From positions 1 to 42,519 of the IMG/VR virus record IMGVR_UViG_3300028392_000118: a stretch of 42,519 nt of DNA. One strand, given 5' to 3'. The notes beneath the pieces are model-generated. The model worked only from the letters and a program-made list of their open reading frames with translations, made no database searches and had not been told where the DNA came from. This document shows, one piece after another, positions 32,464-39,144 of this stretch. The translations under genes were made by a program, and so were the position numbers. Origin of the DNA: a virus. The first letter of the stretch is position 1. Each line of letters opens with the position of its first letter.

Positions 32464-32543
32464 CTGTTAATTAACTCACGGGTCACGCACGCCCATCCAC
32501 ACACGCATCTACGCGCGGCGACACATAACTGGTATCAAAGGCC
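32448..32543. repeat. Duplicated intergenic module, copy B
   Basis: Same element order as copy A: operator, TAATTAACTC, a divergent GC-rich middle, then CGCGCGGCGACACATAAC with TGGTATCAAAGGCC. It lies between the terminator of the 95-aa gene and the promoter of the 222-aa gene. The two GC-rich middles differ strongly, so only the flanking blocks are conserved. Confidence 0.7.
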
Positions 32544-32547
32544 ATAA

Positions 32548-32585
32548 GGCAAAAATAAAAGGGGAGCTTTTGGCTCCCCTTTTTG
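32548..32585. terminator. Bidirectional intrinsic terminator after the 95-aa gene
   Basis: GGGGAGC and GCTCCCC form a 7-bp stem with a 5-nt loop, with A-rich sequence on the left and T5 on the right, so both strands have a T-run. On the minus strand it follows the 95-aa gene stop directly. Confidence 0.9.
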
Positions 32586-32873
32586 TTAGATCGTACGGCT
32601 ACCTAGTTGCCAACCGCATTCATGAAACTGTTCGTCAGTAGACAGATCCAATTCCTGTTGGGGATTCCAGTACTTATTAATCATTGCCTCTGCAGGGTAA
32701 CCTTGTATACCTTGCATTGTCAACCCAAGCCGTACTAGGTGTTTTGATGTTCTACCACAATCCATTTTTAAGATTGTCACAACCCTGTTGAATTGCTTTG
32801 CGCCCAACCATTCCTTGCAATCATTGATTGCGTCTTCTGCTGTCTTGCTAGAGTAATCGATTTCGTAATGCAT
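32586..32873 (-). CDS. Small early protein (95 aa), unknown function
   Basis: MHYEIDYSSKTAEDAINDCKEW at the start, then AKQFNRVVTILKMDCGRTSKH, and QQELDLSTDEQFHECGW. Three Cys and mixed alpha/beta composition, no recognised motif. It starts just after the terminator of the 149-aa gene and has an AAGGAG ribosome-binding site. It probably depends on read-through of that terminator or on an unseen promoter in the gene upstream. Confidence 0.6.
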   Translation of the reverse strand: MHYEIDYSSKTAEDAINDCKEWLGAKQFNRVVTILKMDCGRTSKHLVRLGLTMQGIQGYPAEAMINKYWNPQQELDLSTDEQFHECGWQLGSRTI

Positions 32874-32889
32874 AATTTTCTCCTTAGTT

Positions 32890-32919
32890 AAAAAAGACAG
32901 GGGACTGTCACTCCCCTGT
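32890..32919 (-). terminator. Intrinsic terminator between the 149-aa and 95-aa genes
   Basis: On the minus strand ACAGGGG and CCCCTGT form a 7-bp stem with a 9-nt loop, followed by CTTTTTT. It lies directly after the 149-aa gene stop. Confidence 0.9.
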
Positions 32920-32926
32920 TGACTTG

Positions 32927-33376
32927 TTAGTCGCAGACTATTTCGTATTTTTCAACAGTCCGTAGCTCCGAACCAACTACCACTTTACGGCATGTTGGGC
33001 TGTCGTCTCTCACATAGGCGCTTACTGTCACCGAGTGAGTACTAGAAGTAAACCTGTAATCCCTGTTGAGGGATTGAGGCCAATCTTCGCTTTTCATGTT
33101 ATCCATTGTCTCAGATAGATAACCTAAGACATTTGCTAACCTATCGTCCTTGAAGGACTCTAGGTTATACATACCGATGTAAATATGAGGCTGGTTATTA
33201 GAAACCATTAAATACATACGCTCGCTTGAAAGGGTTACCTTCTCAAGTGCTCTAAGCACTTTGCCGATCGGTTTGCGATTGGTCTTGATAACATTCAACT
33301 GCGCAGTGGCGGATTCCACTGATCGCTTTGCATCTGCCAAACCCGATGCGAAGGCCATAGTTGCTTTGCTTTGCAT
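32927..33376 (-). CDS. Early protein (149 aa), unknown function
   Basis: An N-terminal helix (MQSKATMAFASGLADAKRSV) precedes alpha/beta segments (KVTLSSERMYLMVSNN, PHIYIGMYNLESF) and a C-terminal half with repeated short strands (THSVTVSAYVRDDS). No known motif. It is the rightmost leftward gene, nearest the divergent late promoter, and has its own promoter (near 33442) and terminator. Such first-expressed genes often modify the host, but this is inference only. Confidence 0.6.
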   Translation of the reverse strand: MQSKATMAFASGLADAKRSVESATAQLNVIKTNRKPIGKVLRALEKVTLSSERMYLMVSNNQPHIYIGMYNLESFKDDRLANVLGYLSETMDNMKSEDWPQSLNRDYRFTSSTHSVTVSAYVRDDSPTCRKVVVGSELRTVEKYEIVCD

Positions 33377-33410
33377 AGCATTTCCTTAACTGTGTTAATG
33401 ATCTCTACCG

Positions 33411-33460
33411 CACCACTGCAGGATCGCTGTGGTGTGAGTGTATTATAGCGTAACTTGACA
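33411..33460 (-). promoter_or_regulatory. Leftward promoter with 5'-terminal hairpin (before the 149-aa gene)
   Basis: Minus-strand perfect TATAAT (33447-33442) with GTGTCAAGTTACGC directly upstream, the same block seen near 30058 and 30982. No good -35 is present. CACCAC/GTGGTG (33411-33416 with 33429-33434) form a stem whose outer base is 7 nt downstream of the -10 box, with a G-U pair extending it by one. Confidence 0.7.
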
Positions 33461-33469
33461 CTTTCTGCT

Positions 33470-33643
33470 CTGGGAGCGCTATCTCGACCCCCACCCCCCT
33501 GATTTTTATCTGGTTCCATCCCTCCCCCCACACCCCAAGATTTGCACAAATAACACAGCACCAAACCAAACTTTTAACCCCCCCCCTTTACAATACTTTA
33601 CGCTTTTCAAAAAATATTTTGCAAAATTTTTCCAAACTTTATC
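33470..33643. other. C-rich and AT-rich gap beside the small terminase gene
   Basis: No gene seen. The plus strand carries C-runs (a C5-A-C6 run near 33490, a C6 run near 33527 and nine C at 33578-33586) and then AT-rich sequence with TTTTCAAAAAATATTTTGC. Small terminase binding sites (cos or pac) are often next to its gene, so this gap is a candidate, though nothing directly shows it. Confidence 0.3.
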
Positions 33644-33659
33644 CTGTACAAATATACAG
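33644..33659. promoter_or_regulatory. LexA-type SOS box next to the late promoter
   Basis: CTGTACAAATATACAG matches the E. coli SOS-box core CTGTATATATATACAG at 14 of 16 positions and has CTG-N10-CAG exactly. It directly abuts the -35 box of the promoter at 33660. Beta- and gammaproteobacterial LexA use this form of site. Confidence 0.65.
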
Positions 33660-33687
33660 TTGATATAACTAAAACTCCCTATATAAT
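33660..33687 (+). promoter_or_regulatory. Late rightward sigma70 promoter
   Basis: TTGATA (33660-33665), 16-nt spacer, TATAAT (33682-33687): 5/6 at -35 and a perfect -10. It is the only strong plus-strand promoter seen ahead of the terminase-head operon. The predicted start near 33694 lies after the ATG at 33688, which therefore cannot begin the small terminase gene. Confidence 0.8.
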
Positions 33688-33720
33688 ATGCACAAACTAC
33701 GGAGTGCCCCTCTTCCTCCC

Positions 33721-34278
33721 ATGATAGAACTCGTTCCAGAAATTGATTCCAATATTCCAATTCCAGCTTCAATAGCAGAAGCTATGCCCGAGCTTTCTCC
33801 TCAAGATGAGTTAGACATGAGGGCCAGAACAGTTAAGATGATTTCAGACTTAACTGGCCAACCAATAATCCCAGGCGAAGAAGATAAAGATGCCGCTCGT
33901 CATGCCGTTGAAAATATGGTCAGGCAGCCTGATGCTGCTGCCCAACTTGCTACATACTCTAATGGAACAATTGCCTATCTTGCGGGTATGGTCGCCCAAC
34001 ACGATTCTTATCTTGTCAAAGACCTAGCCGAGTTAAAGAAGTATGTGGTCAATAGTCTGGTGGCTGAATCAACTAGCCCAGACCCAAAAATCCGTATGCA
34101 AGCTCTTCGTGCTTTAGGTGAAGTTGATGGTGTTGATGCGTTTAAGAAACGCACAGAGACAACTATCAAGCATCAGTCCATTGAAGAAGTTGAGAATGAG
34201 ATCATGGAGATGCTATCTAAATTAGAAAGCAGAACAATTAACGTACAAGCGAAAGTTGTCCATGCGCCTAAGTCTTGA
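33721..34278 (+). CDS. terS: Small terminase subunit (185 aa)
   Basis: The start is set at MIELVPEIDSN because the longer ORF would begin at 33688, upstream of the predicted transcript start. The nearest GGAG is 15 nt away, so initiation is not fully certain. It has an acidic, Pro-rich N-terminus, then helical segments (QDELDMRARTVKMISDLTG, LVKDLAELKKYVVNSLVAE), and PDPKIRMQALRALGEVDGVDAFKKR with EEVENEIMEML near the end. This C-terminal half is what I recall from small terminases of aquatic phages. It precedes the large terminase gene with an overlap of 17 nt. It recognises phage DNA for packaging. Confidence 0.7.
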   Translation: MIELVPEIDSNIPIPASIAEAMPELSPQDELDMRARTVKMISDLTGQPIIPGEEDKDAARHAVENMVRQPDAAAQLATYSNGTIAYLAGMVAQHDSYLVKDLAELKKYVVNSLVAESTSPDPKIRMQALRALGEVDGVDAFKKRTETTIKHQSIEEVENEIMEMLSKLESRTINVQAKVVHAPKS

Positions 34279-35776
34279 GGAAATAAAAGCCTTACAGATA
34301 AAAATCCCGTCAATGCAAGATGACGAGAAACGCAAAGCACTGGACTTAATAAAAAAATGGTATGCTGACTCAACTCAAGAGGTCGGTAAAAATGATTTTC
34401 TCACATTCATTGATCATGTATATCCGGGCTACAAAGTCGGCCCACACCACAAACGGTTGGCGAAGATATTTGAAGAAATTGCAGACGGAAAAAAGAAAAG
34501 GGTTATCGTCAATATTGCACCAAGGCACGGCAAATCGGAAATGATTTCTTATCTTGCCCCTGCATGGTTCTTGGGCAAGTATCCACATAAGAAGATTATT
34601 ATGTCCTCCCACACGGCTGATCTAGCCGTGAACTTTGGTCGGCGTGTAAGGAACCTGGTGGGATCAGAACAGTATAAAGATGTATTCCCGCAAGTAGAAC
34701 TGCAAGCTGACTCGAAGTCAGCATCAAGATGGGGTACAAATTATAATGGTGAGTACTTTGCTATTGGTGTCGGCGGTGCTCTTGCTGGGCGCGGTGCTGA
34801 TCTTTTTATTATTGATGATCCACATTCAGAACAGGAAGCTAAGACAGGACGACCCGATGTATTCCTTCCTGCTTGGGAATGGTTTCAGTCTGGTCCTTTG
34901 CAGCGTCTTATGCCAGGTGGTGCAATTATTATCGTTATGACCCGTTGGAGTAAGTTAGATTTGACGGGGCAGATACTGAGTCAGATGGCAAGAGAGGAAG
35001 ATGTTGATCCTTGGGAAGTTGTGGAGTTCCCTGCCATCCTAAATGAGAAGCCTTTGTGGGCAGACTTCTGGTCAATAGAAGAATTGATGGGTAAAAAAGC
35101 GGGTATGGACCCCCGGTATTGGCAAGCCCAGTACATGCAGAACCCAGTATCAGAAGAAGGTGCTTTAATTAAGCGGGAATGGTGGCAAATTTGGGAAAAA
35201 GATGACCCGCCAAACTGCGAATTTACAATAATGAGCTTAGACGCGGCGCAAGAAGCATCAAATCGGTCTGATTACAATGCTTTAACGACTTGGGGCGTGT
35301 TTTTTAACGAGGAAAGCAACAATTTCAACATAATTTTGTTGAATTCCATCAAAAAACGCATGGAATTTCCTGAATTAAAGCGTCTTGTACTTGAAGAATA
35401 CAAAGAATGGGAGCCAGATGCGTTTGTCGTGGAGAAAAAATCCAATGGCGCGGCTCTTTATCAAGAGTTTAGACGCATGGGCATACCTGTTGGGGAGTTT
35501 ACACCGGGTAAAGGACAAGATAAGATATCTAGGGTGAATGCCGTATCAGATTTATTCTCATCAGGGATAGTCTGGGCACCAGATCGCAGGTGGGCAAAAG
35601 AAGTTATGGAGGAATGTAACGACTTTCCCAGCGGTACAAACGATGATTTGGTGGATTCAACCACACAGGCATTGATTAGGTTTAGACAAGGTGGCTTTAT
35701 TAAACTGCCTAGTGATGAGCCTGATCCCATACAAGCATTCAGAAGCAAAAGACGACAAGGGTACTACACAGTATGA
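34262..35776 (+). CDS. terL: Large terminase subunit (504 aa)
   Basis: Walker A APRHGKSE (residues 86-93), SSHTADLAVNFGRRVRNLV (115-133), Walker B LFIIDDPH (181-188) and the conserved RW motif (MTRWSKLDL) match the terminase ATPase. The C-terminal nuclease domain has MSLDAAQ and the late DDLVDS near residue 470, typical RNase H-like acidic positions. It is an ATP-driven DNA packaging motor and headful/site nuclease. ATG at 34262 is chosen over the TTG at 34256. It overlaps the small terminase by 17 nt and is followed by ATGA to the next gene. Confidence 0.95.
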   Translation: MRLSLEEIKALQIKIPSMQDDEKRKALDLIKKWYADSTQEVGKNDFLTFIDHVYPGYKVGPHHKRLAKIFEEIADGKKKRVIVNIAPRHGKSEMISYLAPAWFLGKYPHKKIIMSSHTADLAVNFGRRVRNLVGSEQYKDVFPQVELQADSKSASRWGTNYNGEYFAIGVGGALAGRGADLFIIDDPHSEQEAKTGRPDVFLPAWEWFQSGPLQRLMPGGAIIIVMTRWSKLDLTGQILSQMAREEDVDPWEVVEFPAILNEKPLWADFWSIEELMGKKAGMDPRYWQAQYMQNPVSEEGALIKREWWQIWEKDDPPNCEFTIMSLDAAQEASNRSDYNALTTWGVFFNEESNNFNIILLNSIKKRMEFPELKRLVLEEYKEWEPDAFVVEKKSNGAALYQEFRRMGIPVGEFTPGKGQDKISRVNAVSDLFSSGIVWAPDRRWAKEVMEECNDFPSGTNDDLVDSTTQALIRFRQGGFIKLPSDEPDPIQAFRSKRRQGYYTV

Positions 35777-36036
35777 CCACTCAGAAGTTCATGGGCAAAG
35801 GTCAGTTGATTGAACGGCTTGCAGCGCAGGTCGGCAACCGTGATACCGCCATAAAGATTCTGCAAGAGAGAGGCCATCTAAAAGCGGATGGCAAAACGTT
35901 TACTGCTGAAGGCGCTAAACGCAACAACATGACGGCAGAAGAACGTGCGAAAGATAGGGCGGCTACACGTTCAGATAAAAAGCCGGAAGCGTTTAAATAC
36001 AACCCCAAAACAAATCGGGCAACATTAAGGAAATAA
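35773..36036 (+). CDS. Small head-module protein (87 aa)
   Basis: A compact helical domain, FMGKGQLIERLAAQVGNRDTA, then GHLKADGKTFTAEG and a basic, charged C-terminus. I recall this small protein next to terminase genes in related phages, and its linked position (ATGA overlap, between large terminase and portal) suggests a packaging or portal-ring accessory. No experimental role known to me. Confidence 0.65.
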   Translation: MTTQKFMGKGQLIERLAAQVGNRDTAIKILQERGHLKADGKTFTAEGAKRNNMTAEERAKDRAATRSDKKPEAFKYNPKTNRATLRK

Positions 36037-36037
36037 C

Positions 36038-38536
36038 ATGTCAATCGCCAAAAGTTTATATCAAGCCCCTATGGGAATGGATGACGGTGCTCCAATTGAG
36101 ATTGAGATCGAGGACCCAGAGAGTGTTCACATGAATGTAGGGGATGTTGAGATTGATCTAGAGCCAGCCAAGCAACACAACAGCGGTGAGTTTGATGCTA
36201 ACTTAGCCGACCTGATGGACTCTTCTGACTTGGAGAGTTTAGCCAGTGAGTTGATTGCTGACTTCACAAAAGACTCTGGTGATAGGAAAGATTGGATTCA
36301 AACCTATGTTGAAGGGTTGAAGCTATTGGGTTTGAAGTATGAGGATAGGACTGAGCCTTGGCAAGGTGCGTGTGGTGTATTTCATCCTATGCTCACAGAG
36401 TCTGTAGTTAGGTTTCAGTCAGAAGGAATCATGGAGACATTCCCTGCGCAAGGGCCTGTGAAGACCCAAATTATTGGGAAAGAAACACCTGATAAACAAG
36501 ATTCATCGAACCGCGTCAGAGATGATATGAACTATCAGCTCACCGAAGTAATGCCTGAATACAGACCAGAACACGAGAAGATGTTATGGAATTTGCCTCT
36601 CGCAGGGTCAGCATTTAAGAAGATTTACTATGACCCAAGTCTAGGTCGTCAAGTGGCGATGTTTGTACCTGCGGAAGATATTGTTGTGCCATATGGTGCA
36701 GCATCTTTGGCTTCTGCTGAGAGGGTTACTCACGTCATGCGTAAGACTGAGAATGAGTTGAGAAAACTCATCGTTGCGGGCTTTTATAGTGATGTAGATT
36801 TGGGTGAGCCATCCAATGAGTTGGATGAGGTTGAGAAACAAAAAGCTCAAGAGAATGGCATGTCTGCTATTCAAGATGACCGCTACCGCATACTTGAGAT
36901 GCAGGTCAATTTGGACTTGTCTGGGTTTGAGCATGTGGACAAGAAAGACGAAGAAACAGGTATAGCCCTGCCATATATTGTGACTCTTGAAAAAGGGTCT
37001 AGCACCATACTGGCTATTCGTAGAAATTGGTACGAGGATGATGAACTTTGTACCAAGAGAAACCACTTTGTGCATTACCAATACATCCCAGGTTTTGGGT
37101 TCTATGGGTATGGTTTGATCCACTTGATTGGTGGTTATGCGAAGTCTGCAACTATACTTCAAAGACAACTTATTGATGCAGGTACATTGTCCAATTTGCC
37201 AGGTGGTTTGAAGTCCAGAGGACTCAGACTAAAAGGTGACGATACACCGATTTCTCCTGGAGAATTCAGGGATGTTGATGTGCCATCAGGTTCTATTAGG
37301 GACAACATTTTGCCGCTCCCGTACAAGGAGCCAAGCCAAGTTCTATTTGCACTTTTCCAAAACATTGTGCAAGAAGGCAAAACGTTCGCATCTAGCGGAG
37401 ATATGAGTGTAAGCGATATGTCTGCCCAGACTCCTGTCGGTACAACTCTAGCGATTCTAGAGCGTACATTGAAGGTGATGGGTGCTGTACAAGCCCGTAT
37501 GCACTACACGATGAGACAAGAGTTTAAGTTGCTCAAGAACATCATCGCTGACTACACACCAGAAGACTACGACTATCAGCCAGAAGACGGCAGTAGGAAA
37601 GCCAAACGCAGTGATTATGACTCTGTGGATGTGATTCCTGTCAGTGATCCTAATGCGTCTACGATGGCTCAGAAGATTGTGCAGTATCAAGCCGTTCTTC
37701 AACTCGCGCAACAAGCTCCACAGTTGTATAACTTACCCCTCCTACATCGCCAGATGATTGAGGTGATTGGCATTAAGAACGCTAATAAGCTAGTACCGAT
37801 TGAGGATGATGAGAAACCCGTTGACCCAGTCACTGAGAACCAGAATATGCTGACTCTGAAGAAGCCCGTGAAAGCGTTCATGGAGCAGAATCATCAAGCA
37901 CATATTGCGACTCACACTTCTATGCTTCAGAACCCACAGATCATGGGTCTATTGCAGCAAAATCCAATGATGCAACAGATTGTTTCTGGCGTACAAGCCC
38001 ACATCGCAGAACACATGGGTATGGAGTACAGGAAACAAATTGAGATGACTATTGGCGGTGTATTGCCCAGTGTGGATGAGAAGACTGGGGAGGAACCAAA
38101 AATATCACCAGAAATGGCAGATCAAATCGCGATCGCAGTGGCCCAAGCCAGCGGTCAAATGGCTCAGATGGCGCAAGCCCAAGCTCAACAGCAACAAGCC
38201 CAACAGAAGATGCAAGACCCAATTGTTCAGATGCAGATGCAAGAATTGCAGCTTAAACAAGGCGAGTTGCAGCTCAAGCAGCAGAAACAACAGATTGAAG
38301 CTGCGTCTAAAGCTGATCAGTTGCGTATTGAAGAGTCTAGGATTGCGATGCAAAAAGAAATTGCAGCTATGCAAGTCGGTGCTACGGCAGCGGCGGCAAG
38401 AGACAAATTGCAGAAACAACAAGAGTTGGAAGGTACTAAATTAGGCATTGAGATTGCTAAACATAAGCAAGAAATGGCTCATAACCGTACATCAACTATT
38501 CTTCAGCATTCTCAGAAAAACAAGAAAGGTATCTAA
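36038..38536 (+). CDS. Portal protein (832 aa)
   Basis: Family signature GACGVFHPMLTEAVVRFQSEG in near form (CGVFHPMLTESVVRFQSEG, about residues 112-130) and FPAQGPVKTQIIGKE, then the long mixed domain typical of podovirus-like portals. The C-terminus is a Gln-rich coiled coil (about 690-790: QMAQMAQAQAQQQQAQ, then LQLKQGELQLKQQ). It forms the dodecameric portal ring at the head-tail vertex, next to the terminase. It has an AAGGAAATAAC ribosome-binding site before ATG. It is longer than many portals because of the C-terminal coiled coil, which could be the barrel that enters the head. Confidence 0.9.
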   Translation: MSIAKSLYQAPMGMDDGAPIEIEIEDPESVHMNVGDVEIDLEPAKQHNSGEFDANLADLMDSSDLESLASELIADFTKDSGDRKDWIQTYVEGLKLLGLKYEDRTEPWQGACGVFHPMLTESVVRFQSEGIMETFPAQGPVKTQIIGKETPDKQDSSNRVRDDMNYQLTEVMPEYRPEHEKMLWNLPLAGSAFKKIYYDPSLGRQVAMFVPAEDIVVPYGAASLASAERVTHVMRKTENELRKLIVAGFYSDVDLGEPSNELDEVEKQKAQENGMSAIQDDRYRILEMQVNLDLSGFEHVDKKDEETGIALPYIVTLEKGSSTILAIRRNWYEDDELCTKRNHFVHYQYIPGFGFYGYGLIHLIGGYAKSATILQRQLIDAGTLSNLPGGLKSRGLRLKGDDTPISPGEFRDVDVPSGSIRDNILPLPYKEPSQVLFALFQNIVQEGKTFASSGDMSVSDMSAQTPVGTTLAILERTLKVMGAVQARMHYTMRQEFKLLKNIIADYTPEDYDYQPEDGSRKAKRSDYDSVDVIPVSDPNASTMAQKIVQYQAVLQLAQQAPQLYNLPLLHRQMIEVIGIKNANKLVPIEDDEKPVDPVTENQNMLTLKKPVKAFMEQNHQAHIATHTSMLQNPQIMGLLQQNPMMQQIVSGVQAHIAEHMGMEYRKQIEMTIGGVLPSVDEKTGEEPKISPEMADQIAIAVAQASGQMAQMAQAQAQQQQAQQKMQDPIVQMQMQELQLKQGELQLKQQKQQIEAASKADQLRIEESRIAMQKEIAAMQVGATAAAARDKLQKQQELEGTKLGIEIAKHKQEMAHNRTSTILQHSQKNKKGI

Positions 38537-38731
38537 TTGGACACCAAAATATTAAATCACTTGGCTTCTGAGTACGACAAGCTCAGAGGCGATCAAGTCA
38601 CCTTCCTCGCAGGAGGAGGAGCAAAAACGTTTGACGAGTATCGTCACGTCTGTGGGGTTATCCGGGGTCTAACCTACGCAGAGTCCATTGTCAAAGACCT
38701 TGTGCAACGAATGGAGACTAGTGATGACTGA
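38537..38731 (+). CDS. Small head-module protein, TTG start (64 aa)
   Basis: Starts with TTG directly after the portal TAA, with AGAAAGG upstream. The product, MDTKILNHLASEYDKLRGDQ and VCGVIRGLTYAESIVKDLV, is helical and hydrophilic, ending in an acidic tail. I recall it between portal and GroES-like genes in related phages. Role unknown, probably head assembly. Its stop overlaps the GroES-like start (ATGACTGA). Confidence 0.65.
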   Translation: MDTKILNHLASEYDKLRGDQVTFLAGGGAKTFDEYRHVCGVIRGLTYAESIVKDLVQRMETSDD

Positions 38732-39134
38732 ATTTGATGTAAGTGCTGTTGACCTATCTGGACTCCTCAATACGAGTGCCGAACAGAAAGCCAAACAGTT
38801 GCCCGAGCCAGTGCGTTTTCAGCTTTTGTGCGTCGTACCAGAAGCTATGGAAGAGTATGCTGAGAGTGAAAGTGGCATTATTAAATCTAGCCAAGCTATG
38901 CACTTTGAGGAGGTCTTAACTCCTGTATTGTTTGTAGTCAAACTTGGGCCAGATGCCTATAAAGATGCTACCCGGTTCCCCAGTGGGCCGTCGTGCAAAG
39001 CTGGCGATTTTATTATCGTCCGCCCCAATTCAGGCACCCGTCTGAAGATTCATGGTCGTGAATTCAGAATCATCAATGATGATAATGTTGAAGCTACTGT
39101 GGAAGATCCCCGTGGTATTACACGAGCTGCTTAA
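38724..39134 (+). CDS. Phage GroES-like co-chaperonin (136 aa)
   Basis: The start is taken at MTEFDVSAVDLS (GGAG ribosome-binding site), 12 residues inside the longer ORF. The region LLCVVPEAMEEY, then TPVLFVVKLGPDAYKD, then CKAGDFIIVRPNSGTRLKIHG and FRIINDDNVEATVED has the GroES/Cpn10 pattern: a beta-barrel with VVKLG-x-x-A, GD-x-(V/I)-(V/I)-x-P, and a YxL/I-(I/V)-x-(E/D)-like end. It is longer than GroES because of an N-terminal extension. It lies between portal and scaffold genes, as T4 gp31-type cofactors serve capsid folding. It probably works with host GroEL on the major capsid protein. Confidence 0.75.
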   Translation: MTEFDVSAVDLSGLLNTSAEQKAKQLPEPVRFQLLCVVPEAMEEYAESESGIIKSSQAMHFEEVLTPVLFVVKLGPDAYKDATRFPSGPSCKAGDFIIVRPNSGTRLKIHGREFRIINDDNVEATVEDPRGITRAA

Positions 39135-39144
39135 AGGATAAATC

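Noticed and set aside
33688-33720. Upstream ATG extending the small terminase by 11 codons
   Set aside because: It lies upstream of the start expected for the TATAAT at 33682-33687, so it would not be in the mRNA.
36641-37168. Long antisense ORFs inside portal, polyvalent and MoxR genes (for example 175 codons at 36641-37168)
   Set aside because: They lie opposite well-supported genes, lack ribosome-binding sites and recognisable protein features, and are shadows of codon bias.
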